Of a stretch of 64,000 nucleotides of DNA, positions 18,646 to 27,434 are shown piece after piece. Origin of the DNA: JACVRW01 sp963716215. Lineage in GTDB: Bacteria > Actinomycetota > Thermoleophilia > Solirubrobacterales > Thermoleophilaceae. Below the pieces are notes generated by a model that was not told where the DNA came from, did no database searches, and saw only the letters and a list, made by a program, of their open reading frames with translations. The stretch is from assembly GCA_963716215.1 (NCBI GenBank), contig OY970298.1:2418001-2482000 (forward strand), written 5' to 3'. Both the position numbers and the translations under genes were made by a program. The stretch's first letter is position 1, and every line of letters begins with the position of its first letter.

Positions 18646-19493
18646 CCCGGCTGGGCGGCATCCTGACCGCGATGGTCACCCCGTTCGACTCGGACGGGGA
18701 GCTCGACGAGGACGGGGCGGTGCGGCTGATGCACCACCTGCTCGGCAACGGCTCCGACGGGCTGGTGCTCACGGGCAGCACAGGCGAGGCGGCCACGCTG
18801 ACCGACGAGGAGAAAGTGCGCCTGTGGGAGCTCGGCGCCACGGAGTCCGGCGACGCCCCGGTGATCGCCGGCACCGGCACCTACGACACGCGTCACAGCG
18901 TCGAGCTGACCGAGCGGGCCGCCGAGGCCGGGGTGGACGCGGCGCTGGTGGTCACCCCGTACTACGTGCGGCCCACCCGGCGCGGCATCAAGGCGCACTA
19001 CGAGGCCATCGCCGCGGCCACCGATCTGCCGATCGTGGCGTACAACATCCCGGGCCGCACGGCCACGGACATGCCGAACGACCTGCTCGCCGAGCTCGGC
19101 CAGATCGACAAGGTGGTGGCGGTGAAGCAGGCCCGCTACGACGACATGGCCCCGATCGACGGGCTCGATCTGCTCGCCGGCAATGACGACATCCTCGCCA
19201 AGACGATGGACCTCGGCGGGACCGGCGGGATCCTGGTCGCCTCGCAGCTCGTGGGACGGGAGATGCGCCGCATCGTCGACGAGCCCGATCGCCGTCACGA
19301 GATCGAGGAGGGCTTGACCGACCTCTACGCCGCGCTGTCGGTCACCACCAACCCGATCCCGGTCAAGGCCGCCCTGAACATGGCCGGCCACGACGTGGGC
19401 GGGCTGCGCCTGCCGCTCGTGGAGGCCTCTGAGGAGGAGCAGGCCGTCATCCGCGTGGCGCTGGAGCGCCACGAGCTGCTGGCCGCGGTTTGA
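18642..19493 (+). CDS. dapA: 4-hydroxy-tetrahydrodipicolinate synthase
   Basis: DapA condenses pyruvate with aspartate semialdehyde, the first committed step to diaminopimelate. The 283-aa product has TGSTGEAATL, the tyrosine motif AYNIPGRT and the Schiff-base lysine in VVAVKQAR. The GTG start overlaps the upstream small gene. Its stop overlaps the RNase J start (TTGA), a common dapA-rnj pairing in Gram-positive bacteria. Confidence 0.95.
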   Translation: MTRLGGILTAMVTPFDSDGELDEDGAVRLMHHLLGNGSDGLVLTGSTGEAATLTDEEKVRLWELGATESGDAPVIAGTGTYDTRHSVELTERAAEAGVDAALVVTPYYVRPTRRGIKAHYEAIAAATDLPIVAYNIPGRTATDMPNDLLAELGQIDKVVAVKQARYDDMAPIDGLDLLAGNDDILAKTMDLGGTGGILVASQLVGREMRRIVDEPDRRHEIEEGLTDLYAALSVTTNPIPVKAALNMAGHDVGGLRLPLVEASEEEQAVIRVALERHELLAAV

Positions 19494-21157
19494 CCCCCGC
19501 TGGCACCCTGCGGGTCCTGCCGCTCGGCGGGCTCGGCGAGATCGGCAAGAACATGACGGTCGTCGAGTTCAACGACCGGATCGTGGTCGTGGACACCGGT
19601 CTGATGTTCCCGACGCCCGACCAGCTCGGCATCGATCTGGTGCTGCCGGACTTCGCCTACCTGCGCGAGCGCGCCGACGACATCGAGGCGATCGTGCTCA
19701 CGCACGGGCACGAGGACCACGTGGGCGCCCTGCCCTTTGTGCTGCGCGAGCTCGACCGCGCACCCAAGATCTACGGCGGGCCGCTGACCGCCGCGATGGT
19801 GCGCTCGAAGCTAGACGAGCACCGGCTGCGCGACGTCGCGGTCGAGGACGTGCTCGCCACGCAGAGCTTCGACGCCGGGCCGTTCTCCGTGGAGATGGTG
19901 AAGATGGCCCACTCGATCCCGGATGCCTTCGCGGTCGCGCTGACCTGCGAGCTCGGGACCATGCTGGTCACCGGCGACTACAAGTTCGACCAGACGCCGG
20001 TCGATGGGGTGCCCGCCGACGTGGGCCGCCTGGCGGAGCTCGGCCGGGCCGGCTTGCTGCTGCTGTGCGGCGACTCGACGAACGCCGACCGTCCCGGCGT
20101 GTCGCTGTCGGAGTCGAGCGTCGGGCCGAAGCTGGAGGAGGTCTTCGGACGCTGCCAGGGCCGCATCATCGTCACCTGCTTCGCGTCGAACATCCACCGC
20201 GTGCAGCAGGTCGTGGACGCTGCGGCCGTGCTCGGCCGCAAGGTTTCGCTCGTCGGTCGCTCGATGCGCAAGAACGTGAACATCGGAGGCATGCTCGGGC
20301 ACATCGACGTTCCCGACGGGATGCTGGTCGGCCCCAAGGAGATCGAGGACTACCCGGACCACAAGCTGGTGGTGATCTCCACCGGCAGCCAGGGCGAGCC
20401 GCTCTCGGCGCTGCGGCGCATGGCGCACGGCGACCACCCGCAGGTCGAGCTGCACGACGGCGACACGGTGATCTTCTCGGCAACCTCGATCCCGGGCAAC
20501 GAGCGGGCGGTGAACGAGACGATCAACCGCATCTACCGCCTCGGCGCCGACGTGATCACCGCGGCCGACGTGCCCGTCCACGCCTCGGGGCACGGCTATG
20601 CCGAGGAGCTCAAGCTGATGCTGAACCTGACGAAGCCCGAGTACGTGATGCCGATCCACGGCGACCACCGGCGCCTCCGGCTGCACGCCGAGCTGGCGGA
20701 GGCGGTCGGCGTCCCGCCGAAGTCGATCTTCCGCGGCGAGAACGGGCTGCCCCTCGAGATCGACGGCAAGGGCGCCGCCTTCGGGCAGCGCGAGCAGGCG
20801 GGCATGATCTTCGTCGACGGCGTGGACGTGGGCGACATCGAGGACGTGGCCCTTCGCGACCGCCGCATGCTGTCGGCGGACGGCATCTTCATCGTGGTCG
20901 TGACGGTCTCGGAGCAGGATGGCCGGTCTGTCGCCGCCCCGGAGATCATCTTCCGCGGCGTGCCGTTCCTGGACGAGTCGGACGGCTTCGTCGACGAGCT
21001 GCGCGACGCGGTCGATGCCTCGCTGGCCCGTTCGGCCAGCGAGGAGGTGCGCGAGATCGACCTCCTGCAGAGCCACCTGCACGACGACATGGCGGAGTTC
21101 GTGTACGACCGCCTGCGCCGCCGGCCGATGATCCTGCCCGTGGTGGTGGAGGTCTAG
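19490..21157 (+). CDS. rnj: Ribonuclease J
   Basis: RNase J is a metallo-beta-lactamase/beta-CASP enzyme with endonuclease and 5'-exonuclease activity in RNA decay. The 555-aa product has the zinc motif THGHEDHVGALPF, the beta-CASP segments GDSTNADRPG and TCFASNIHRVQQ, and the C-terminal IHGDHRRLRLHAELAE region. Translation starts at TTG, overlapping the dapA stop. The 3' end overlaps the convergent secreted-protein gene by 4 nt. Confidence 0.95.
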   Translation: MTPAGTLRVLPLGGLGEIGKNMTVVEFNDRIVVVDTGLMFPTPDQLGIDLVLPDFAYLRERADDIEAIVLTHGHEDHVGALPFVLRELDRAPKIYGGPLTAAMVRSKLDEHRLRDVAVEDVLATQSFDAGPFSVEMVKMAHSIPDAFAVALTCELGTMLVTGDYKFDQTPVDGVPADVGRLAELGRAGLLLLCGDSTNADRPGVSLSESSVGPKLEEVFGRCQGRIIVTCFASNIHRVQQVVDAAAVLGRKVSLVGRSMRKNVNIGGMLGHIDVPDGMLVGPKEIEDYPDHKLVVISTGSQGEPLSALRRMAHGDHPQVELHDGDTVIFSATSIPGNERAVNETINRIYRLGADVITAADVPVHASGHGYAEELKLMLNLTKPEYVMPIHGDHRRLRLHAELAEAVGVPPKSIFRGENGLPLEIDGKGAAFGQREQAGMIFVDGVDVGDIEDVALRDRRMLSADGIFIVVVTVSEQDGRSVAAPEIIFRGVPFLDESDGFVDELRDAVDASLARSASEEVREIDLLQSHLHDDMAEFVYDRLRRRPMILPVVVEV

Positions 21158-21885
21158 CCGGTGGTCACGGTGCCGCGCACCGAGCAGAGGTTCTCTCCGG
21201 CAAACGCCGGAGCGGCCTGCGCGGCGTAGGTCACGGTGATCACGGTGCCGCTGGTGGTCGCCAGCGTGGCCGTTCCGGTGGTGCTGGGATCGGTGCCGAC
21301 GAGGTCGTAGTTGGCGCCGAGCGACGGCGAGACGTCGAAGGTCGCCCCGCCGGCGCCGTTGCGCGAGAGCGCCACGTTCGTCGCGGGCGTGCCGGCGAGC
21401 TGATCGATTTGGAGAACGGCGTCGCCCCCGGCCGTGCAGCCGCCCTCCACCACCAGGTTGGCCGTGCGCAGGATCTCGGCGACGGATGCCCCCGGCGCGG
21501 GCTTGGCCGCGAAGCGCTCGACGCGCATGCCGCCCACCGTGGCGGCGCTGCCGGCGGTCGTGGCGGTGTCCGACTGGGTGGCCGACGGGACCTTGCCGAG
21601 ACTCGCCTCGCTGACGTCCGCGCCCGTCAGCGTGTTGAACGCCACGTCGCGGCCCTGGATCGTCGAGTTGCGGATGTCGAAGCCGCGCACCTCGTTGTTG
21701 CGGATGTCGAACGTGCGCAGCGAGTTGTTGCGCACGTCGCCGCTGGCGACCGTGTTGTTCTTGATCTCGCGGCTGTCGATGTAGCCGGTGGCGACGCCGT
21801 ACGACACGCCGCTCAGCGACACGAACAGCGCCACGCAGGCGATCACGAGTGCCGGCGAGGGCCGCCGACGCAGTAGGGACTTCAC
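21154..21885 (-). CDS. Secreted protein with Asn-rich short repeats
   Basis: A 243-aa protein with an N-terminal signal sequence or anchor (RRRPSPALVIACVALFVSLSGVSYG). Short Asn-containing repeats follow at about residues 37-90 (REIKNNTV, DIRNNEV, DIRNSTI and similar), suggesting a beta-helix or pentapeptide-like stalk. The C-terminal ~110 residues form a beta-rich domain with two cysteines. The style is common in Thermoleophilia and is probably cell-surface; function unknown. The GTG start follows a GGAGGAG site. It sits between RNase J and the two-component genes. Confidence 0.72.
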   Translation of the reverse strand: MKSLLRRRPSPALVIACVALFVSLSGVSYGVATGYIDSREIKNNTVASGDVRNNSLRTFDIRNNEVRGFDIRNSTIQGRDVAFNTLTGADVSEASLGKVPSATQSDTATTAGSAATVGGMRVERFAAKPAPGASVAEILRTANLVVEGGCTAGGDAVLQIDQLAGTPATNVALSRNGAGGATFDVSPSLGANYDLVGTDPSTTGTATLATTSGTVITVTYAAQAAPAFAGENLCSVRGTVTTG

Positions 21886-21914
21886 AGGAGAGGCTCCTCC
21901 GGGGACTCGGGTGC

Positions 21915-23375
21915 TCAGGCTTCTCGGGTTCCGAACACGGTAGCCGCCCTATCGGAGCGGACCGGCGTCGCCGCCGCGGCCGGCAGCGTAACCACGAAGC
22001 GGGCTCCGCCGCCGGGCGCGTCGAGCAGCTCCACGGTGCCGCCATGGGCATCCGTCACGGCCTTCACGATCGCCAGCCCCAGGCCGCTGCCGCCGGCCGG
22101 CGTGGCGTCGCCGTGGCCGCGGGCGAAGCGCTCGAAGACACGATCGCGCAGCCCCGCCGGCACGCCCGGCCCGCGGTCGGCCACCTCGAGCACGGCCGAG
22201 TCGCCGTCGCGCCGCACCGTGACGGTCACCGGCGTCCCACCGGCCGTGTGGATCAGGGCGTTCTCGACGAGGTTGCCGGCCAGGCGGTGCAGGTCGTCGG
22301 CGACGCCGGTGACGATCACCGGGCCGGACACGTCGAGCGCCACCGGATGGGCGGACGAGAGCGCGCCCGCCTCCTCGGCCGCCTCGCGCGCCACCGCGGC
22401 GAGGTCGACCTCGGTTCGCGGCGCCTCGCGGCCGGCGTCCGCGCGCGCCAGCAGCAGCAGGTCGCCCACCAGCCGCCGCATTCGCTTCGACGAGCGCAGC
22501 GCGGACTCCGCCATCTCGCGCTGCTCCCCGGCCAGCTCGCTCTCCAGCAGCTCGAGGTTCGCGAGGATGCTGGTCAGCGGCGTGCGCAACTCGTGGGACG
22601 CGTCCGCTACGAAGGCGCGCTGGCGGTCGAGCGTGGCCTCGGTCTCCTGGCGCGCCGCGCCCAGCTCGCGCAGCATCGCCTCGAAGGTGTTGGCCAGGTC
22701 GGACACCTCGTCGTTCGCGCGCGGCTTGGGCAGGGTGATGTCCGGGTCGCGGGTCCGGGCCACCTCGCGCGCGGCGCGCGTCAGCCCGGCGATCGGCCGC
22801 ATCGCGCGCTGTGCCACGTAGAGCCCGCCCAGGAACGCGAGCGCGGTGCCCCCGAGCACGCCGAAGGCGAGGAACAGCCGCACGCGGTTGATCGTGCGGT
22901 TCACGGTGGCCTTCGGCTTCGCGTACTGCACGAACCCGATCACGCGGGCCACGGGCTCGTCGCTGAGCGGCCCGAAGGCCTCGGGCGTGTTCTCGTTCGA
23001 GATCGTCAACGCGCGCGAGGCGACGCGGTACTCGACGAGGTCGCTGAGGCCCTCGAACCCGGATGGCGCGAGCGGCAGCAGGCCCTCGGGGTAGGCGACC
23101 TCGCCGTCGCGGCGTAGCAGCCGCACCTGGGCGGGACCGGCGTCGGCGCCCGTCAGCGACCGCTCGTTGATGTCGATCGTGCCGTCGGCGGCGCGCTGCG
23201 GGTTGAGCTGGTTGGCGAGATCCGCCACCGTGGCGCGCAGGTCGTCGTCGAAGCCCGCTCGGATGCGCTGCTCCGCGACCGCGCCGATCACGGCCGCGAA
23301 CACGCACAGGATCCCGAACGTGAGCGCCGCCGTGACCACGGCCAGCTTGAAGCGCACCGGCAGGCGAGTCCTCAT
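21915..23375 (-). CDS. Sensor histidine kinase (HAMP, HisKA, HATPase)
   Basis: The membrane sensor of a two-component system. The 486-aa product has a first membrane helix (residues ~10-35), an extracytoplasmic sensor region, a second helix, and a HAMP domain. The dimerisation motif FVADASHELRTPLTSI carries the phospho-acceptor histidine. The ATP-binding motifs are NLVENALIHT, DRGPGVP and GSGLGLAIVKAV. It resembles MprB/PrrB-type kinases. The ATG overlaps the stop of the response regulator gene (ATGA), so the two form one unit. Confidence 0.93.
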   Translation of the reverse strand: MRTRLPVRFKLAVVTAALTFGILCVFAAVIGAVAEQRIRAGFDDDLRATVADLANQLNPQRAADGTIDINERSLTGADAGPAQVRLLRRDGEVAYPEGLLPLAPSGFEGLSDLVEYRVASRALTISNENTPEAFGPLSDEPVARVIGFVQYAKPKATVNRTINRVRLFLAFGVLGGTALAFLGGLYVAQRAMRPIAGLTRAAREVARTRDPDITLPKPRANDEVSDLANTFEAMLRELGAARQETEATLDRQRAFVADASHELRTPLTSILANLELLESELAGEQREMAESALRSSKRMRRLVGDLLLLARADAGREAPRTEVDLAAVAREAAEEAGALSSAHPVALDVSGPVIVTGVADDLHRLAGNLVENALIHTAGGTPVTVTVRRDGDSAVLEVADRGPGVPAGLRDRVFERFARGHGDATPAGGSGLGLAIVKAVTDAHGGTVELLDAPGGGARFVVTLPAAAATPVRSDRAATVFGTREA

Positions 23376-24052
23376 GCGTCCCTCAACACGTAGCCCGCGC
23401 CGCGGACGGTATGCAGGACACGCGGCTCGCCGGCCGCCTCGAGCTTGCGGCGCAGGTTGGAGATGAACACGTCGACGGTGTTGGTCTCGGCGAACGGGTG
23501 GTAGCCCCACACCTCGTCGAGCAGCGCCTGGCGGGAGACCACGATGCGCTCGTTGCGCATCAGGTGCTCGAGCAGCTCGAACTCGCGCGCGGTCAGCTCC
23601 AGGTCGCGCTCACCGCGTAGCGCCTCGCGCGTGTCCGGGTTGAGGCGCAGGTCCGCGACCACGAGGAAAGCGCTCCCGCGTGGTGGCCGGCGGCGTAGCA
23701 GAGCCCGCAGGCGGGCCAGCAGCTCGTCGCGCTCGAAAGGCTTCACGAGGTAGTCGTCGGCGCCGGAGTCCAGGCCTTCGACGCGGGCGTCGAGGGCGTC
23801 GCGCGCCGTGAGGATCAGGATCGGCACGTCGCCGTCGTCGCGCAGACGGCGGCACACCTCCACGCCGTCGAGGCGGGGGAGTCCGAGGTCGAGCACCACC
23901 GCGTCGGGCTCGAACACGCCGGCCTCGTCGAGGGCGGATTCGCCGTCGCGGGCCACGCGCACGTCATAGCCCTCCTTGTCCAGCGACCGGCGCAGGACGC
24001 CGGCGATGTCCGTGTCGTCCTCGACGACGAGCACTCGCGGCCGTCCTGACAT
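23372..24052 (-). CDS. OmpR/PhoB-type response regulator
   Basis: The cytosolic partner of the adjacent histidine kinase. The 226-aa product has a receiver domain (acidic pocket VVEDDTDI, phospho-acceptor in VVLDLGLPRLDG, Lys in YLVKPFERDE). A winged-helix DNA-binding domain follows (LELTAREFELLEHLMRN, VDVFISNLRRKLE, VRGAGYVL). TACCAT (24064-24059) lies 6 nt before the ATG, consistent with leaderless transcription. Three tandem palindromic repeats lie immediately upstream. Confidence 0.94.
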   Translation of the reverse strand: MSGRPRVLVVEDDTDIAGVLRRSLDKEGYDVRVARDGESALDEAGVFEPDAVVLDLGLPRLDGVEVCRRLRDDGDVPILILTARDALDARVEGLDSGADDYLVKPFERDELLARLRALLRRRPPRGSAFLVVADLRLNPDTREALRGERDLELTAREFELLEHLMRNERIVVSRQALLDEVWGYHPFAETNTVDVFISNLRRKLEAAGEPRVLHTVRGAGYVLRDA

Positions 24053-24058
24053 GCCCCC

Positions 24059-24064
24059 CATGGT
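24059..24064 (-). promoter_or_regulatory. Candidate -10 of the two-component operon
   Basis: Read on the minus strand the hexamer is TACCAT, ending 6 nt before the ATG of the response regulator. A start of transcription at or next to the ATG is likely. The first tandem palindrome begins 4 bp farther upstream, overlapping where a -35 element or an operator would be. Confidence 0.5.
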
Positions 24065-24067
24065 AGG

Positions 24068-24193
24068 GACCACCCCTGCGCGCCCGGCCGAGCCGGGCGC
24101 TTCGGGCAGCGACCACCCCTGCGGGCCCGGCCGAGCCGGGCGCTTCGGGCAGCGACCACCCCTGCGGGCCCGGCCGAGCCGCGCTTCGGGCAG
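24068..24193 (+). repeat. Three tandem copies of a 43-bp palindromic repeat
   Basis: Units start at 24068, 24111 and 24154, with a 43-bp period. Unit 1 contains a perfect 9-bp stem (GCGCCCGGC, loop CGA, GCCGGGCGC at 24080-24100). Unit 2 differs at one arm position. Unit 3 lacks three bases in the right arm. The array fills most of the gap between the response regulator and ftsK. Single copies of the same core lie inside rimP and ribF. The period is not a multiple of three and there is no spacer diversity, so this is not a CRISPR array. Confidence 0.92.
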
Positions 24194-24228
24194 GAGGGTG
24201 CCGCCCTCCTCCGTCGAAATCACCTTGG

Positions 24229-26628
24229 ATGGCAAGCCGTCGTCGTAAGCGCCGCCGATCCCGGAGTTTCTGGCCGCCGCTCGAGCTGCCGAAGCTCGAC
24301 CAGCGCCAGTGGGACCTGATCGGCCTGGGTCTGGTCGCGTTCGCGGCCTTCTTCGCGTGCGTGTTCTACCTCGGCTGGGCGGGCGGCGAGGTGGGCGAGG
24401 CGCTCGCCGACGGCATCCTCTTCCTGTTCGGCGCGGTGGGCTATCTCGCCCCGGTGGCGCTGTTCGGTGCCGGCGCGGCGATCGTGATCCGCCCGATGCT
24501 GCCCGCCGTGCATCCGCTCAAGACCGGCGCCCTCTGCCTGGGCGCCGCGCTCATGCTCGGGCTCGCGGCGGGATCGCTCGGCCTCGGTCCAGGCGACACC
24601 CAGCGCGACGGCTTCTTCGACGCCGCCTATCTGCGCGAGCACGGCGGCCTCGTCGGCGAGTCGCTGTTCTGGGGCTCCGCGAAGCTCTTCTCCGAGGCCG
24701 GCTCGCACATCCTGTTCGTGTTCCTCCTGCTCGCCGGCGTGCTGCTGATCACCGGCGCCTCGATCGCCGGGGTCGTGTCCGCCACCCGCGACGCGGCCAC
24801 CACGACCAGCCAGCGGGTCAGACGCACCACGGGCGCGGTATCCCACGCCGCCACCGCGCCGCTGCCGGGCGACCCGATCGAGCCCCCTGAGCCCGACGAC
24901 CAGGAGCCGGTCGTGCGCGCCACCCATGTGGAGGCGCCGGCGCTCGACGCGTCCGAGCGCTACCCGGACCTCTACGGCCCCGACGGGGAGCCCGAGCCCG
25001 AGGAGGACCCCTGGGACGACCCGGAGCCGGAGCCGGAGCCGGAGCCCCAGCCCGAGCCCGAGCCCGCGCTGGAGGTCGAGTCCGACGAGCCCGAGCAGCC
25101 GGAGCAGGAGCAGCTCACCCCGATGGGCAACCGCCGCTCGGCGGTCACGGAGGCCGACGACTACGACTACCGGATGCCCAAGCCGTCGTTCCTGAAGCGG
25201 TCCAACGGGGCCCAGAAGGTTGACACCAAGGGCATCGCGCGCACCGGCGCTCAGCTGACCGAGGCCCTCAGCCACTTCAACGTCGAGGCGCGCGTGGTCG
25301 GCACGGTCACGGGCCCGCACGTCACCCGCTACGAGCTGCGCCTGGCGCCCGGCATCAAGGTCTCCAAGGTCTCGCAGCTGAAGGACGACCTCGCCTACGC
25401 GCTGGCCGCCGAGCAGGTGCGCATCCTCGCTCCGATTCCCGGCAAGCAGGCTGTGGGCGTGGAGGTGCCCAACCGGGTGCGCAAGATGGTTCACCTCGGC
25501 GACGTCTTCCAGGAGGCGCCCAAGGGCTGGTCGCCGCTCTCGGTGTGGCTCGGCAAGGACATCGCCGGCAAGGCGATCGGCACCGATCTCGCCAAGCAGC
25601 CGCACATCCTGATCGCCGGCACCACGGGGTCCGGTAAGTCGGGCTGCGTGAACGCGATGCTGTCGTCGCTGCTGCTGCGGGCCGACCCGAACGAGGTCCG
25701 ACTCGTGCTGGTGGACCCCAAGCGCGTGGAGCTCAACCACTACGAGGGCATCCCGCACCTGCTCACGCCGGTCGTCACCTCTCCGCGCCTCGCCGCGAAC
25801 GTGCTCGCCAACCTGATCAAGGAGATGGAGGAGCGCTACGGCGTGATGAGCAAGGCCAAGACGCGCAGCCTGGTCGAGCTCAACCGCGTGCGCGTGAAGC
25901 AGGGCGAGCGCCCGCTGCCCTACATCCTCTGCGTGATCGACGAGCTTGCCGACCTGATGATGGTCGCCCCGGCCGACGTCGAGGACTCGATCATCCGGCT
26001 GGCGCAGAAGTCGCGGGCGGTCGGGATCCATCTCGTGCTGGCCACCCAGCGCCCGAGCGCCGACGTGATCACCGGCATGATCAAGGCCAACGTGCCGGCG
26101 CGCATCGCCTTCGCCGTGTCCTCGCAGACCGACTCGCGCGTGATCCTCGACCAGAACGGCGCCGAGTCGCTGCTGGGCCAGGGCGACATGCTCTTCCGCC
26201 CGTCCGGAGAGTCGCGCTCGGCGCGCATCCAGGGCGCGTTCATCGCCGAGGAGGAGATCGAGAAGCTCACCGAGCACTGGCGCCGCCAGGGCGAACCCGA
26301 GTTGCAGGAGGAGCTGCTCGAGGCGGTGGAGAGCGAGTCCGACGGCGACGCCGCCGAGGGCGACTTCGATCCGGACCAGGACGACCTGCTGGCCGACGCG
26401 ATCGCGACCGTGGTGCAGATGGGCACGGCTTCGACGTCGATGCTGCAGCGCCGCCTGCGCGTGGGCTACACCCGCGCGGGGCGCCTGATCGACATGATGG
26501 AGCGCCGCGGCGCGATCTCCGGTTACGAGGGCTCAAAGGCCCGCCAGGTGCTGATCACGGAGGCCGATTTGCCTCGCGTTCTGGAGCAGCTGGGTGAACC
26601 AGCTGTTGCGGCGCCCGCCGAGGATTAG
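24229..26628 (+). CDS. ftsK: DNA translocase FtsK/SpoIIIE
   Basis: A septal DNA pump that clears chromosome ends during division. The 799-aa product has a basic N-terminus and about four membrane helices (residues ~25-190). An acidic Pro/Glu linker follows (~220-300). The motor domain carries Walker A GTTGSGKSG near residue 464, LVDPKRVEL and VIDELADLMM. The C-terminal gamma winged helix starts at about residue 720 (TVVQMGTASTSMLQRRLRVG). It leads a RodZ-cinA-thpR group. Confidence 0.95.
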   Translation: MASRRRKRRRSRSFWPPLELPKLDQRQWDLIGLGLVAFAAFFACVFYLGWAGGEVGEALADGILFLFGAVGYLAPVALFGAGAAIVIRPMLPAVHPLKTGALCLGAALMLGLAAGSLGLGPGDTQRDGFFDAAYLREHGGLVGESLFWGSAKLFSEAGSHILFVFLLLAGVLLITGASIAGVVSATRDAATTTSQRVRRTTGAVSHAATAPLPGDPIEPPEPDDQEPVVRATHVEAPALDASERYPDLYGPDGEPEPEEDPWDDPEPEPEPEPQPEPEPALEVESDEPEQPEQEQLTPMGNRRSAVTEADDYDYRMPKPSFLKRSNGAQKVDTKGIARTGAQLTEALSHFNVEARVVGTVTGPHVTRYELRLAPGIKVSKVSQLKDDLAYALAAEQVRILAPIPGKQAVGVEVPNRVRKMVHLGDVFQEAPKGWSPLSVWLGKDIAGKAIGTDLAKQPHILIAGTTGSGKSGCVNAMLSSLLLRADPNEVRLVLVDPKRVELNHYEGIPHLLTPVVTSPRLAANVLANLIKEMEERYGVMSKAKTRSLVELNRVRVKQGERPLPYILCVIDELADLMMVAPADVEDSIIRLAQKSRAVGIHLVLATQRPSADVITGMIKANVPARIAFAVSSQTDSRVILDQNGAESLLGQGDMLFRPSGESRSARIQGAFIAEEEIEKLTEHWRRQGEPELQEELLEAVESESDGDAAEGDFDPDQDDLLADAIATVVQMGTASTSMLQRRLRVGYTRAGRLIDMMERRGAISGYEGSKARQVLITEADLPRVLEQLGEPAVAAPAED

Positions 26629-26642
26629 CGCTACTCGCCAGA

Positions 26643-27434
26643 ATGGGCGCGACGATGCCCTCGATCGGGGACACACTCCGAGAAGCGCGGATGCGGCAGC
26701 ACCTCGACATCGCCGACGTCGAGGCCCGCACGAAGATCCGCGCGAAGTACCTGCGGGCGCTCGAGAACGAGGAGTTCGGGATGCTGCCCGGGCCGACGTT
26801 CGTCAAGACGTTCCTCCGCACCTACGCCGAGGCGCTCGGCCTCGACCCTCAAGTGCTGGTCGAGGAATATCGCGCCACCTACGAGTCGCGCGACGAGGTC
26901 GAGCACCTCCAGCCGCTCAGCCCCACGGCAGTGGCGCGCGACCGCCGCCGCGGGCCGGGACCGCGGGCGCCGCGCGCCCCGTGGCTGCTGATCGTGCTCG
27001 CCGCGGCCACGGTGGTGGGCGTGCTGCTCGTGATCGGGCTCGTTGGCGGGGACGACGACGGCGGGGGCGGGGGCGACGGCGACCGCGCCGGCGGTCAGAC
27101 GACGACGGAGCAGGAGACGACGCCGACCGATGCGACGGAGACCACCGAGCGCCCGGCGCGCCCGCGTCGCGTGACGCTGCGGATCATCCCGGCCAACGAG
27201 GTCTACGTGTGCCTGGACACGGGCGCCGGGACCGACGTGCGCTTCAACGGCATCATCAGCGAGCCGCAGACCTTCCGCGGCCGCAGGCTGCGCCTCAACC
27301 TCGGCAAGACGGACGTGCAGCTGACCCTGAACGGCAAGCCCGTTCCGCTCGAGCCGAGCCCCGACCCGGTCGGGTTCGTGTTCACCCCGGGATCGACGCA
27401 GTCGCTGCCCCTGGGCGAGCGCCCCTGCGCCTGA
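26643..27434 (+). CDS. RodZ-like membrane protein (HTH_25 plus DUF4115)
   Basis: A 263-aa single-pass membrane protein. Residues ~5-75 form an Xre-type helix-turn-helix (GDTLREARMRQHLDIADVEA). A basic stretch and one membrane helix follow at ~117-140. An extracytoplasmic Thr/Glu linker leads to a C-terminal beta domain (residues ~180-263) matching the DUF4115/RodZ type. RodZ anchors MreB in rods, but no mreB is in the window, so I name it by architecture only. ATG 26643 and ATG 26655 are both possible starts. The stop overlaps cinA. Confidence 0.82.
   Translation: MGATMPSIGDTLREARMRQHLDIADVEARTKIRAKYLRALENEEFGMLPGPTFVKTFLRTYAEALGLDPQVLVEEYRATYESRDEVEHLQPLSPTAVARDRRRGPGPRAPRAPWLLIVLAAATVVGVLLVIGLVGGDDDGGGGGDGDRAGGQTTTEQETTPTDATETTERPARPRRVTLRIIPANEVYVCLDTGAGTDVRFNGIISEPQTFRGRRLRLNLGKTDVQLTLNGKPVPLEPSPDPVGFVFTPGSTQSLPLGERPCA

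Noticed and set aside
24068..24193. Tandem repeats as a CRISPR array
   Set aside because: The 43-bp units are head-to-tail with no variable spacers, single copies occur inside genes, and there are no cas genes.
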